Source: Rhizobium chutanense (GTDB lineage: Bacteria > Pseudomonadota > Alphaproteobacteria > Rhizobiales > Rhizobiaceae). From it: a stretch of DNA of 64,000 bases. Every line of letters starts with the position of its first letter. Within the stretch, counting starts at the first letter, position 1. The stretch lies in NCBI RefSeq assembly GCF_002531935.1, contig NZ_NWSV01000010.1, positions 1 to 64,000 of the forward strand, written 5' to 3'. This document shows, piece after piece, positions 7,538 through 15,845 of the stretch. Under the pieces are notes generated by a model. It did no database searches, was not told the DNA's origin, and worked only from the letters and a program-made list of their open reading frames with translations. The position numbers and the translations under genes are program-made.

Positions 7538-8755
7538 ATGGATTACAGCGACGTCAGCAGTATCGCAGCCTGGGTCACGGAGCAGGGGCTGAAAGGCGCT
7601 TCGGAAGCCGAGCTCATGACCGGCTTCTGCGCGGCCTGTCGGGATGCCGGCCTGCCGCTCGATCGCGGCATGGCGCTGATGGACACCCTGCACCCCGTGC
7701 ATGAAGGCCGCGCCTTCCGTTGGGACAGCGTGGAGGAGATAGAGACGGAATTCGAATATGGCCCGACGGGTTCGGGCGAAGCGGCGTCGAGCTGGCAGCG
7801 TTCGGCCTTCTACCACCTTTGGTCGGGCAACGAGCGGGAGGTGCGCCGACGCATCGGCTTCGGCGATCCGATCGATTTCACCATGCTCGACAAGATCGCG
7901 GAAGCTGGCCACACCGATTTCGTGGCGATGATGCATCGTTTCAGCGAAGCCGGCACGATCGGTGAAATGGATTGCTTTTTCTCGCATTTCGCAACCAGAC
8001 ATCCCGAGGGCTTTTCCGACCACGATCTCGCCATCCTGCGCAAGCTCGTGCCGGTGCTGGGGCTGGCGATCAAGTGCATCGCGCTCGGGCGTATCGCGCG
8101 CACCATTGCGGAGGTCTATCTGGGAGAGGATGCGGCCCGCCAGGTGATGGAAGGCAAGATCAGCCGTGGCAAATCGGAGCGGATTTCCGCCGCGCTCTGG
8201 TTTTCCGATCTGTTGAACTACACCAAGATTTCCGACCGTGTGCCGCCGGAGGAAATCATCCCGCTGCTCAACGATTACAGCGAGGTGGCGATCTCGGCGG
8301 TCCATGCGGCCGGCGGCAACGTGCTGAAGCTGATCGGCGACGGGGTGCTCGCCATCTTCAAGGGCGAGGTGCCGGCCGAGACCTGCCGTGCGGCGCTTAC
8401 CGCCGAATCGCTGCTGCGGGAAAAGCTCGCCACGCTGAACGCTGCGCGGGCGGCCGACGGCAGGCCAACGACCGACGTCTATATCGGCCTGCATATCGGC
8501 GATGTCTTCTACGGCAATATCGGCAGCCAGGACCGGCTTGATTTCACCGTCATCGGTCCTGCCGTCAACGAGGTCAGCCGCATCGCCTCGATGTGCCGTT
8601 CGGTCGATCTCAACCTGTTGATCTCCTCCGATTTCGCCGCGGCGATTCCGGAAGACCAGCGTGCGGTGCTTGCCTGCGTCGGACGTTATGCGCTGCGGGG
8701 CGTGCAGCGCGCGCAGGAACTCTACACGCTCGACGGCGCCCGGCTGAACAGCTGA
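7538..8755 (+). CDS. Class III adenylate/guanylate cyclase
   Basis: 405-residue protein with a C-terminal class III nucleotide cyclase domain (about residues 215-390). ALWFSDLLNYT carries the first metal-binding Asp. LIGDGVLAIF carries the second, and FTVIGPAVNEVSRI is the transition-state region. The N-terminal 200 residues resemble the soluble sensor-like region common in rhizobial cyclases and lack obvious transmembrane segments. It should make cAMP in the cytoplasm. The ATG at 7538 is used because AAGGTGAG lies just upstream; a GTG five codons earlier is possible. It stands alone, convergent with an SDR gene. Rhizobia carry many such cyclases and the signal for this one is unknown. Confidence 0.88.
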   Translation: MDYSDVSSIAAWVTEQGLKGASEAELMTGFCAACRDAGLPLDRGMALMDTLHPVHEGRAFRWDSVEEIETEFEYGPTGSGEAASSWQRSAFYHLWSGNEREVRRRIGFGDPIDFTMLDKIAEAGHTDFVAMMHRFSEAGTIGEMDCFFSHFATRHPEGFSDHDLAILRKLVPVLGLAIKCIALGRIARTIAEVYLGEDAARQVMEGKISRGKSERISAALWFSDLLNYTKISDRVPPEEIIPLLNDYSEVAISAVHAAGGNVLKLIGDGVLAIFKGEVPAETCRAALTAESLLREKLATLNAARAADGRPTTDVYIGLHIGDVFYGNIGSQDRLDFTVIGPAVNEVSRIASMCRSVDLNLLISSDFAAAIPEDQRAVLACVGRYALRGVQRAQELYTLDGARLNS

Positions 8756-8773
8756 GCCTGGAAGGATTAAGCG

Positions 8774-9553
8774 CTATCGCAGCAGGCCCTGGCCGCCGTC
8801 GATCCAGATCGGCGTGCCGGTGATGTGCCGGGCCCGCTCGGAGGCCAGGAACAGGATGGTTTCGGCGACATCCTCGCTCTTGCCTGCCTTGCCGCCGGCA
8901 ATCGGGATATCGCCTTCCGGCCAGATGACCGGAACCTCCGTCTCCTGGTGATGGCGGCTGTCGGTATTGGCGCCGATACTGGTCTCGATCTCACCCGGGC
9001 AGACGGCGTTGACGCGAATGCCGTGACGGCCGAGTTCGAGGGCAAGCTGCTGGACCATGGCGACCTGGCCGGTCTTGGTGGCGGTATAGGCGGTGGCGCC
9101 GGGGGTGGTGAAGGTGCGGGTGCCGTTGATCGAGGAGACGACGACGATCGAACCGCCGCGGCGCTTCAGGTGCGGCACCGTCAGATGCAGGGTCAGATAG
9201 GTGCCGCGCAGATTGACGGCGATCGTCTTGTCCCATTCATCAGGCTTCAGATCGTCGATCGGTGCCCAGACGCCGTTGATCCCGGCATTGGCGACGACGA
9301 TATCGAGGCCGCCGAAGGTCTCTGTCAGTGTCTTCACCGCGGCTCGCATTTGCGCTTCGTCGCTGGTATCGGCCGTCAAGGCGATCGACCGGCCGCCGGC
9401 GGCGTTGATTTCGGCGCAGCTCTTTTCGACTTCTTCGGCGGTGCGGCTGAGAGCGGCGACCTCTGCTCCCTCGGCGGCGAGCCGCAAGGCGGCGGCTTTG
9501 CCGATGCCCGAACCGGCACCTGTGACCAATGCGACCTTTCCCTTCAGCTCCAT
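8774..9553 (-). CDS. SDR family oxidoreductase
   Basis: 259-residue classical SDR. GAGSGIG (residues about 12-18) binds NAD(P), NAGING marks the core, and VVSSINGT...YTATK supplies catalytic Ser, Tyr and Lys. The ATG at 9553 has AAGGAGAG upstream and starts the protein directly at MELKGKVALVTG, the usual N-terminus; an earlier in-frame ATG would add 45 atypical residues. It is on the same strand as the DoxX and dgoD genes upstream. An oxidising role on a sugar or sugar acid in the galactonate branch is plausible but not shown. Confidence 0.87.
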   Translation of the reverse strand: MELKGKVALVTGAGSGIGKAAALRLAAEGAEVAALSRTAEEVEKSCAEINAAGGRSIALTADTSDEAQMRAAVKTLTETFGGLDIVVANAGINGVWAPIDDLKPDEWDKTIAVNLRGTYLTLHLTVPHLKRRGGSIVVVSSINGTRTFTTPGATAYTATKTGQVAMVQQLALELGRHGIRVNAVCPGEIETSIGANTDSRHHQETEVPVIWPEGDIPIAGGKAGKSEDVAETILFLASERARHITGTPIWIDGGQGLLR

Positions 9554-9632
9554 GAGCGGTCTCTCCTTGCCGTTTGCCGGTAGGCCAATGTTCGGCACGG
9601 CTGTTGGTTCCGAAGGGCGCGCGTCGATGGAG

Positions 9633-10028
9633 CTATCGAAGAAGACTGTGCCGAAGTGCCCATTTCTCCGGCCCGTGGACGGCGGCAAAGAGCAGGCCGG
9701 CGAGGAAGGTGAAGTGATCGATGAAGAAGCCGATTTCGGCCTGGCTCTGCTGCCAATGGGATGGCCCGTGGAAGGCGAAGGCGAGGAAGATCACGTAGAT
9801 GCCGGCCAGAAGGCTCGCCTCGGTGAAGAAGGCGCCTGTTATGAAAGCAAGCGCCAGCGCGATCTCGAAGAAAGCGGCGATCCAGGCCAGGAATGTCGCC
9901 ATCGGAAAACCGGCGGCAGCGATGTAGTCCGCCGTCGTCCCGATGCCGGCGAACTTGAAGCCGGCCGCCATGAAGAAGATAAAACTGAAAATGATGCGGG
10001 CAAGGATGATTGCGATCGCTCTGGCCAT
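9633..10028 (-). CDS. DoxX family membrane protein
   Basis: 131-residue inner-membrane protein with four predicted hydrophobic helices. It begins MARAIAIILARIIFSFIFF and carries GFKF and a central acidic helix (FFEIALALA) typical of small DoxX/DUF4267-like proteins. The ATG at 10028 follows AAGAGGAGG. It sits between an SDR and dgoD on the same strand. DoxX proteins are linked to quinone or thiol redox functions, but none is known for this subgroup. A second, unrelated DoxX occurs near 43 kb. Confidence 0.75.
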   Translation of the reverse strand: MARAIAIILARIIFSFIFFMAAGFKFAGIGTTADYIAAAGFPMATFLAWIAAFFEIALALAFITGAFFTEASLLAGIYVIFLAFAFHGPSHWQQSQAEIGFFIDHFTFLAGLLFAAVHGPEKWALRHSLLR

Positions 10029-10093
10029 ATGGAAACCTCCTCTTGAGCTTCTCCTATGACGGATAAGAGGCTCGATGTCCGACACGATGCATG

Positions 10094-10117
10094 AAAAAGG
10101 GCCGCTTGCGCGACCCT
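10094..10117 (-). terminator. Rho-independent terminator of dgoD
   Basis: On the minus strand AGGGTCGC-GCAA-GCGGCCCT forms an 8-bp stem (one G-U pair) followed by five T residues, just after the dgoD stop. This is a classical terminator layout. Confidence 0.75.
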
Positions 10118-10123
10118 TATCTG

Positions 10124-11272
10124 TTACCACTCGGCAAAGCTGCCATCGGCGTGCCGCCAGATCGGGTTGCGCCAGCGGTGGCCCTCCTTGGCGCGCTCGA
10201 CGACATAGGCTTCATCGACCTCGATGCCGAGACCGGGCCCTTGAGGAATCGAGACGAAACCATCGGCATAATGGAACACTTCCTTGTTGGAGATATAGTC
10301 GAGAATGTCGTTGCCCTTGTTGTAGTGGATGCCGAGGCTCTGTTCCTGGATGAAGGCGTTGTAGCTGACGGCATCGACCTGCAGGCAGGCGGCGAGCGCG
10401 ATCGGGCCGAGCGGGCAATGCGGCGCCAGCGCCACGTCATAGGCTTCGGCCATCGCCGCGATCTTGCGGCATTCGGTGATGCCGCCGGCATGGGAAAGAT
10501 CCGGCTGGATGATGTCGACATAGCCGTCGGCGAGCACCTGCTTGAAGTCCCAGCGCGAAAAGAGCCGTTCGCCGAGCGCGATCGGTGTGGCGGTATGGTT
10601 GACGATATCGCGCAGCGCTTCCTTGTTTTCGGAAAGCACCGGTTCCTCGATGAACATCAGCTTGTAGGGGTCGAGTTCCTTGGCGAGAACCTTGGCCATC
10701 GGCTTGTGGACGCGGCCGTGGAAATCGACGCCGATGCCGATATGCGGGCCGATCGCCTCGCGGATGGCGGCGATGGTTTCGACGGCCTTCTCCACCTTCT
10801 CGTTGGTGTCGACGATCTGCATCTCCTCGCAGCCATTGAGCTTGATCGCCTTGAAGCCGCGGGCGACCACGTCTTTGGCGTTGTTGGCAACATCGGCAGG
10901 ACGGTCGCCGCCGATCCAGGAATAGACCTTGATGCGGTCGCGCAGCTGCCCGCCGAGCAGCGAATGGATCGGCTGGCCGAGCGCCTTGCCCTTGATATCC
11001 CAGAGCGCCTGGTCGATGCCGGAGATCGCGCTCATATGGGCGGCGCCACCGCGATAGAAGCCGCCGCGATACATCACGGTCCAATGGTCCTCGATCAGGA
11101 AGGGATCTTTGCCGATCAGATAGTCTTCCAGTTCGTGGACAGCGGCCTCGACGGTCAGTGCACGGCCTTCGACAACCGGTTCGCCCCAGCCGACGATGCC
11201 CTCATCGGTCTCGATCTTCAGAAACAGCCAGCGCGGCGGAACGATATAGGTGGTGAGTTTGGTGATCTTCAT
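10124..11272 (-). CDS. dgoD: D-galactonate dehydratase
   Basis: 382 residues, the same length as E. coli DgoD, and a member of the mandelate-racemase branch of the enolase superfamily. It removes water from D-galactonate to give 2-dehydro-3-deoxy-D-galactonate. Visible family motifs are MKITKLTTY at the start, [12 protein letters not shown], the metal-ligand strands GVDFHGR (Asp), FIEEP (Glu) and ALGERL (Glu), and the HCPLGPI loop with the catalytic His. The ATG at 11272 begins at the conserved N-terminus. Its terminator follows at once. The kinase and aldolase steps are not in the window. Aldonate dehydratases of related specificity cannot be fully excluded, but overall similarity to DgoD is strong. 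Confidence 0.92.
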   Translation of the reverse strand: MKITKLTTYIVPPRWLFLKIETDEGIVGWGEPVVEGRALTVEAAVHELEDYLIGKDPFLIEDHWTVMYRGGFYRGGAAHMSAISGIDQALWDIKGKALGQPIHSLLGGQLRDRIKVYSWIGGDRPADVANNAKDVVARGFKAIKLNGCEEMQIVDTNEKVEKAVETIAAIREAIGPHIGIGVDFHGRVHKPMAKVLAKELDPYKLMFIEEPVLSENKEALRDIVNHTATPIALGERLFSRWDFKQVLADGYVDIIQPDLSHAGGITECRKIAAMAEAYDVALAPHCPLGPIALAACLQVDAVSYNAFIQEQSLGIHYNKGNDILDYISNKEVFHYADGFVSIPQGPGLGIEVDEAYVVERAKEGHRWRNPIWRHADGSFAEW

Positions 11273-11355
11273 CGTGGTTCCTGGGTCTCTTCCTGGGGGC
11301 GATCGGCGGGTATTGCCGCTGAACTTCATTATCCGAATTCGATCCGCTTTACGAC

Positions 11356-11535
11356 GCTTCCTGCCGGCGTTTCGGTAGTGTCGTCGTCGGCGTTTTGATC
11401 ATGGGCATTGCCGAAAACGTTATGAATCTGTTGAACATCCAGGCATTCTATCAGTATGTCGTGCGCGGGCTGATCCTGCTGATCGCGGTGCTGCTCGACA
11501 ATTTGAGATCTTCGGCTGCGGGGCGACGCGGATGA
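11356..11535 (+). pseudogene. Fossil C-terminus of a ribose-type (RbsC-like) ABC permease
   Basis: The frame reads [20 protein letters not shown], then NIQAFYQYVVRGLILLIAVL and LDNL before a stop at 11535. This is the conserved last transmembrane part of RbsC/XylH-type permeases. Upstream, AGVSV continues the homology in another frame, so there is a frameshift, and the rest of the gene is missing: divergent dgoD begins only about 80 bases to the left. The stop overlaps the ATG of the aldose epimerase (ATGA), a relic of operon coupling. It is a truncated, dead permease left by a deletion or rearrangement. Confidence 0.8.
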
Positions 11536-12419
11536 ACCAAGGATGGGCTGCGGATGAAATCGAGCTGAGGCATGGCGATCTCGCCGTCCGGGTCAGCCCG
11601 CGGGGCGCAGCCGTCACCGCCGCCACCTATCGGGAGACGCCCTTTCTCGTGGCGGCCGGCGGGCCGGATGGTGCGATGGCGAATTTTGCGATGGTGCCGT
11701 TCGGCAATCGTGTGGAAGGCAACGCCATGTCCTTTGCCGGACGCGACTATGCCTTTCAGGCCAATACCTCCGATCCGCTCTATCGGCACGGCGACGGCTG
11801 GCTCGGCCTCTGGCAGATAGAAGAGGCCGGCATGGAGCATGCGCAGTTCTGCTTTTCCCGCAGCGCCGATAAGGTTTCACCCTATGCCTATCTGGCCCGG
11901 CAGGAGATCCGTCTTGCCGGCGACGCTGTGGTGCTGAGGCTTTCGGTGGAAAACCGCGGCGAAACCGCGCTTCCCTTCGGGCTCGGTCAACATCCCTTCT
12001 TTGCGCGGACGCCAAAGACGAGGCTGACGGTTGCGGCTGATCGTTATTGGAGCGAGCGGCCGGACAATCTCCCCGACATGCCCGGTCCTGTGCCTGACCA
12101 CTTCGATTTCAGATCCGAAAAATTATTGCCGCAGATGTGGATGAACAACGCGTTTGAGGGCTGGAATGGGCGGGCCATTATCGCCTGGCCGGAGCTTGGA
12201 ATTCAGGCAGCGCTGGAAGCCGACGGCGCGCTCGATCGCTTCATGATCTATATGCCGGTCAATCGCAGCGACTTCTTCTGCCTCGAACCGATGAGCCACC
12301 TGCCGAACGGGCATCACCTGCCTGGTTTCGGGGGCTTGAAGCCGCTGGCGCCGGGCGAGGTTCTTGCCGGCACAGTGACGATCCGGATGTCGTCGCTGCC
12401 GGTTCAAACGGAGGGCTGA
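11532..12419 (+). CDS. Aldose 1-epimerase family protein
   Basis: 295-residue galactose-mutarotase-like beta-sandwich enzyme that interconverts alpha and beta anomers of aldoses in the cytoplasm. Conserved features are the substrate Arg region (FGNRVEGNAM), the catalytic His (LGQHPFF) and the catalytic Glu (FFCLEPMSH). The start ATG overlaps the stop of the permease remnant. It is followed after three bases by an SDR gene, so the two form an operon. Anomer interconversion would feed the beta-sugar to a sugar dehydrogenase, which matches the downstream SDR. Its former promoter was probably lost with the upstream permease, so expression now may rely on the 260-base region next to dgoD. Confidence 0.9.
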   Translation: MNQGWAADEIELRHGDLAVRVSPRGAAVTAATYRETPFLVAAGGPDGAMANFAMVPFGNRVEGNAMSFAGRDYAFQANTSDPLYRHGDGWLGLWQIEEAGMEHAQFCFSRSADKVSPYAYLARQEIRLAGDAVVLRLSVENRGETALPFGLGQHPFFARTPKTRLTVAADRYWSERPDNLPDMPGPVPDHFDFRSEKLLPQMWMNNAFEGWNGRAIIAWPELGIQAALEADGALDRFMIYMPVNRSDFFCLEPMSHLPNGHHLPGFGGLKPLAPGEVLAGTVTIRMSSLPVQTEG

Positions 12420-12422
12420 AAG

Positions 12423-13202
12423 ATGGGCAGCCGCCTGCAGGGCAAGAACATTCTGATCACAGGTGCTGCGCAGGGGATCGGCCTTGCGATCGCCAAGGCG
12501 TTCCTCCGGGAGAATGCCGCCGTCTTTCTCATCGACCGCGATGGGGCGCTGCTGGCGCGGGCAGCAGGAGAGCTTGCGAGCGGCGGCGGCCGGCTCGGTT
12601 ATCTGCCGGCCGATATCACCGATGCCGGAACGATCGCGACGGCGGTCGCGCGGGCGAGCAAAGAGATCGGCCAGCTGAACGCGCTGGTCAACAATGCCGG
12701 GGTCAATGTCTTTGCCGAGCCGCTCGAGACGACGGACGAGGAATGGAACCGCTGCTTCGACCTCAATCTCAAGGGCGCCTGGAACTGCTGCAAGGCGGTG
12801 CTGCCCGGCTTGATCGAACAGGGCGGCGGCGTCATTCTCAATATCGCCTCGACGCATGCTTTCACCATCATCCCGCACACATTTCCCTATCCGCTGGCAA
12901 AACACGCGCTGCTCGGGATGACGAAATCGCTGGGCCTCGAATATGCCGCCCGCAATATCCGGGTGAACGCGCTGGCGCCGGGTTATGTCGCGACGCAGAA
13001 GGTGATCGATTACTGGAACGGATTCCCCGATCCGGAGGCGGCCAAGGCCGAGACGATGCGGCTGCATCCCGGCGGGCGGATCGCGACGCCGGAAGAAATC
13101 GCCATGGCGGCGGTGTTCATGATCTCGGACGAGTGCCCGTTCATCAACGCCACCTGCCTGACGATCGACGGCGGCCTCAGCGTGCTGCAGCATCCTGTCT
13201 GA
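12423..13202 (+). CDS. SDR family oxidoreductase (sugar dehydrogenase-like)
   Basis: 259-residue classical SDR with GAAQGIG (residues about 13-19), NNAGVN and a YPLAK active-site pair. The Ser position lies in NIASTHAF. It starts three bases after the aldose epimerase stop, so the genes are co-transcribed and probably coupled. In pathways of this kind an aldose dehydrogenase acts on the anomer supplied by the epimerase, giving the lactone for an SMP-30-type lactonase. Candidates are galactose, fucose or arabinose dehydrogenase. The sequence does not distinguish them. Confidence 0.88.
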   Translation: MGSRLQGKNILITGAAQGIGLAIAKAFLRENAAVFLIDRDGALLARAAGELASGGGRLGYLPADITDAGTIATAVARASKEIGQLNALVNNAGVNVFAEPLETTDEEWNRCFDLNLKGAWNCCKAVLPGLIEQGGGVILNIASTHAFTIIPHTFPYPLAKHALLGMTKSLGLEYAARNIRVNALAPGYVATQKVIDYWNGFPDPEAAKAETMRLHPGGRIATPEEIAMAAVFMISDECPFINATCLTIDGGLSVLQHPV

Positions 13203-13348
13203 GGCGCCTTGGCGGCTGATTTTTACAAGCCTGTCGTCTTCTGGAGATAGAGCATTATATTGCCCATCGGGGAGCGATCCGATCTCCCACAGGCCTGGAG
13301 CGGCGCCCTGCCGCTTCCTGAAGACACAATCGCAAACAGGAGGACGGC

Positions 13349-13780
13349 ATGCAGATCAATCGCACGGCTTCGGCTCATTGGAGCGGCGGCCTCAAGGACG
13401 GCAAGGGCCTGATCTCGACGCAGAGCGGCGCCCTGAAGGATTATCCCTACGGTTTTGCCAGCCGCTTCGAAGGCATTCCCGGCACCAACCCGGAAGAACT
13501 GATCGGTGCTGCCCATGCCGGCTGCTTCACCATGGCGCTGTCGCTGATCCTTGGCGAAGCCGGCTTCACCGCCGAGCACATGGAAACCTCGGCCAAGGTG
13601 ACGCTCGAAAGCGTCGAGGGCGGCTTTGCCGTCACCGCCATCCATCTTTCGCTCTCCGGCCGTATTCCCGGCGCCGATGAGGCGACCTTCACCGAGCTTG
13701 CCAACAAGGCGAAGGCCGGCTGCCCGATTTCCAAGGCGCTCGCCGCCGTTCCGATCACGCTCGACGTCAAGCTCGGCTGA
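13349..13780 (+). CDS. OsmC family peroxiredoxin
   Basis: 143-residue thiol peroxidase of the OsmC subgroup that reduces organic hydroperoxides in the cytoplasm. The two redox cysteines are visible in HAGCFTMAL (about residue 58) and AGCPISKAL (about residue 129), at the spacing of the family. TNPEELIGAAHA is the conserved segment before the first Cys. CAAACAGGAGGACGGC gives a strong ribosome-binding site. It stands alone with its own terminator and the sequence shows no adjacent OhrR-type regulator. OsmC rather than Ohr is suggested by the ISKALAA C-terminal motif. Confidence 0.92.
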   Translation: MQINRTASAHWSGGLKDGKGLISTQSGALKDYPYGFASRFEGIPGTNPEELIGAAHAGCFTMALSLILGEAGFTAEHMETSAKVTLESVEGGFAVTAIHLSLSGRIPGADEATFTELANKAKAGCPISKALAAVPITLDVKLG

Positions 13781-13801
13781 TCTGCTGCTGACTACGGCGA
13801 T

Positions 13802-13829
13802 GTGCCGCGCGCGTTTCGCGTCGCGGCAC
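13802..13829 (+). terminator. Terminator after the OsmC gene
   Basis: GTGCCGCG-CGCG-TTT-CGCG-T-CGCGGCAC forms a 12-bp stem with one bulged T, followed by TTTCGTT, 21 bases after the OsmC stop. Confidence 0.7.
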
Positions 13830-13969
13830 TTTCGTTCGCTTTCGATATCCTTCGACCGCTTGACGAAGTTCCTGATATCTACCAAACAAACACGCATAGG
13901 CTGCGCCGCCGGTTCCTTGAGACCGCAGCGTTGCGCCCTTATGTATTGACAAGTGACGCCTGATATTTT

Positions 13970-14001
13970 ACGACTGACGAAATTCAAAATTCGTCAGTCG
14001 T
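13970..14001. promoter_or_regulatory. Operator candidate for the TetR regulator of the RND pump
   Basis: Perfect 12-bp inverted repeat ACGACTGACGAA / TTCGTCAGTCGT with an 8-base spacer, ending 20 bases before the TetR start codon. A TTGACA element lies at 13946-13951, just upstream. The place and length fit a TetR dimer-pair site that represses the regulator and the downstream pump genes. Confidence 0.7.
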
Positions 14002-14021
14002 AATTCGAGGCATGGGAATTC

Positions 14022-14630
14022 ATGGACGACATCGCGGACAACACGCTCGAGGTCACCCGGCAAGAGAATGTCACGCGCATTCTCGAAGCGGCCGAACGGC
14101 TGTTTCGGCACTACGGTTACAGCAAGACGACAGTGGCCGATATTGCCCGCGATCTCGGCATGTCGCCGGCCAATATCTATCGCTTCTTCGCATCGAAAGT
14201 GGAAATCCATCAGGCGCTTTGCGGGCGCATGCTCGCCACCGCTTATCAAATCGCCTACGACATCCGCCACCAACCGATCAGCGCCAGCGAGCGGCTGCGC
14301 CGCTATGTCGAGAGCCAGCATCAATTGACGCTGGATTTGATGCTCGACGAGATGAAAGTGCACGAGATGATCATCGTCGCGATCGAGCGCGACTGGCACG
14401 TCATCGAAAAACACATCGACCGCATTCACGACCTCATCGCCGAAATCATCGCCGAAGGCATTGCCGCCGGCGAGTTCGCCGAGCAGGATCCGGTCGTTGC
14501 CTCGCGCTGCTTCGGCGCGGCGACGAACACGCTCTGCCATCCGCAGATGGTGGCGCAATGTCTTGCCAAGACCAACCGCGCAAGCGTCGACGAACTGATC
14601 GACTATGTCATCAGGGCGCTGAAGAAATAA
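14022..14630 (+). CDS. TetR/AcrR family transcriptional regulator of the adjacent RND efflux genes
   Basis: 202-residue TetR-type repressor. The N-terminal HTH (TTVADIARDLGMSPANIYRFF, residues about 37-57) is typical, and the C-terminal half is a helical ligand-binding domain. A long inverted repeat sits immediately upstream. The RND adaptor gene starts 50 bases downstream on the same strand, so regulator and pump probably form one autoregulated operon. The ligand would be a pump substrate such as a plant phenolic, bile-like compound or dye; this is inferred from the family. Confidence 0.92.
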   Translation: MDDIADNTLEVTRQENVTRILEAAERLFRHYGYSKTTVADIARDLGMSPANIYRFFASKVEIHQALCGRMLATAYQIAYDIRHQPISASERLRRYVESQHQLTLDLMLDEMKVHEMIIVAIERDWHVIEKHIDRIHDLIAEIIAEGIAAGEFAEQDPVVASRCFGAATNTLCHPQMVAQCLAKTNRASVDELIDYVIRALKK

Positions 14631-14680
14631 CGGACGGCGGCCGCCGTCGAAAACCCCGAAACGATCCAGGAGTGCGGACG

Positions 14681-15820
14681 ATGTTTTCGCTCAAGACCCT
14701 CAGCCATCGCATGCCGTCCGCCGCCAGCCTCGTGCTCGTCGGCGCCATCGGCATCGGCGTTTCCGCTTGCTCGGAAGAGAAGGCCGAGGTCAAGCAAGTC
14801 GTCCGGCCGGTGAAGGTCGTCGAAATCGCCAAGGCCGGCGACACGCGCAAGCTCGATTATTCGGGCTCGGTCAAGGCGCGCACCGAGATGAATCTCGGCT
14901 TTCGCGTTGCCGGCAAGATCACCGAACGCCTCGTCGATATCGGCGACAAGGTGAAGCCGGGCGACGTGCTCGCCCGGATGGACTCCACCGATTACCAGCT
15001 GGCGGTCAAGACGGCGGAAGCCAATCTCGCAGCCGCTGAAAAAGGCGTCGAAACCGCCGATCTCGTCAACAAGCGCAATCAGCAGCTGTTCGACAAGAAT
15101 GTTTCGCCGAAATCCCAGCTCGAGCAGGCCTCGCTCAGTTACGACCAGGCCGTTTCAAGCCGCGATGCCGCCGCCTCGGCACTCGATCAGGCGAAGAACC
15201 AGGTGAGTTATGCGGAGCTGAAGGCGGACTACAACGGGATTGTCACCACGATCAATGCCGATGTCGGCCAGGTCGTCGCCTCGGGCACCGCCGTCGTCAC
15301 CGTTGCCGTCGACGGTGAGAAGGAAGTGCAGATTGCCGTTCCGGAAAACGACATTGCCGAATTCAAGCCCGGCAAGACGGTCAAGGCTAGCTTCTGGGCC
15401 GACGACCGACTGGTGCTCGACGGCAAGGTGCGTGAGGTTTCCGGCAGTGCCGACCAGCAGTCACGGACCTTTGCAGTCCGGGTGAGCCTGCCGAACGATC
15501 CTCAGGTGTTGCTCGGCATGACGGCGACGATCGAGGCCGACGTCAGCAATGGCAACAGCTATATCTCGATCCCGCTCAGCGCGCTGGCCGAGAAGGACGG
15601 CAAGCAGATGGTCTGGACCGTCGATCGCGATTCGGCGACCGTGCATGGCCGCGACATCAAAGTCGCCGATTTCACCGGCGACGGCGTGCATGTGATCGAA
15701 GGCCTCGACATCGGCGATCTCGTCGTTTCGGCCGGCACGCAGTTCATGAGCGAAAACCTGAAGGTGAAGGTGCCGGCGCAGCAGTCGGCTCTGGCCGATA
15801 CCGACCAGACCGTGCGTTGA
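14681..15820 (+). CDS. RND efflux periplasmic adaptor (membrane fusion) lipoprotein
   Basis: 379-residue MFP subunit linking an RND pump to an outer-membrane channel. A lipoprotein signal is seen at residues 1-28, with the lipobox VSAC. The barrel-sandwich half-motif GFRVAGKITERLVDIG precedes an alpha-hairpin (residues about 95-170), and the second half-motif is YNGIVTTINADVGQVV. A beta-barrel and membrane-proximal domain follow. The start at 14681 has a weak AGGAG-like site and gives the complete signal peptide; a longer open frame upstream overlaps the TetR gene and is not real. It is 25 bases before the RND permease. No outer-membrane factor gene is adjacent, so a shared TolC-like protein is expected. 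Confidence 0.93.
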   Translation: MFSLKTLSHRMPSAASLVLVGAIGIGVSACSEEKAEVKQVVRPVKVVEIAKAGDTRKLDYSGSVKARTEMNLGFRVAGKITERLVDIGDKVKPGDVLARMDSTDYQLAVKTAEANLAAAEKGVETADLVNKRNQQLFDKNVSPKSQLEQASLSYDQAVSSRDAAASALDQAKNQVSYAELKADYNGIVTTINADVGQVVASGTAVVTVAVDGEKEVQIAVPENDIAEFKPGKTVKASFWADDRLVLDGKVREVSGSADQQSRTFAVRVSLPNDPQVLLGMTATIEADVSNGNSYISIPLSALAEKDGKQMVWTVDRDSATVHGRDIKVADFTGDGVHVIEGLDIGDLVVSAGTQFMSENLKVKVPAQQSALADTDQTVR

Positions 15821-15845
15821 TCGCGTCGTAAAAGGGAACAGAACC

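Noticed and set aside
10091..11398. 435-codon open frame on the plus strand opposite dgoD
   Set aside because: Antisense shadow. dgoD has exact family length and motifs, and its own terminator lies inside this frame.
13946..13970. Full sigma-70 promoter at the TTGACA before the TetR gene
   Set aside because: TTGACA is present, but the AT-rich stretch TATTTTA is only about 12 bases away, too close for a normal -10 element, so no promoter was annotated.
14012..14680. N-terminal extension of the RND adaptor into the TetR gene
   Set aside because: It is Arg-rich, out of frame with the TetR gene and would bury the lipoprotein signal.
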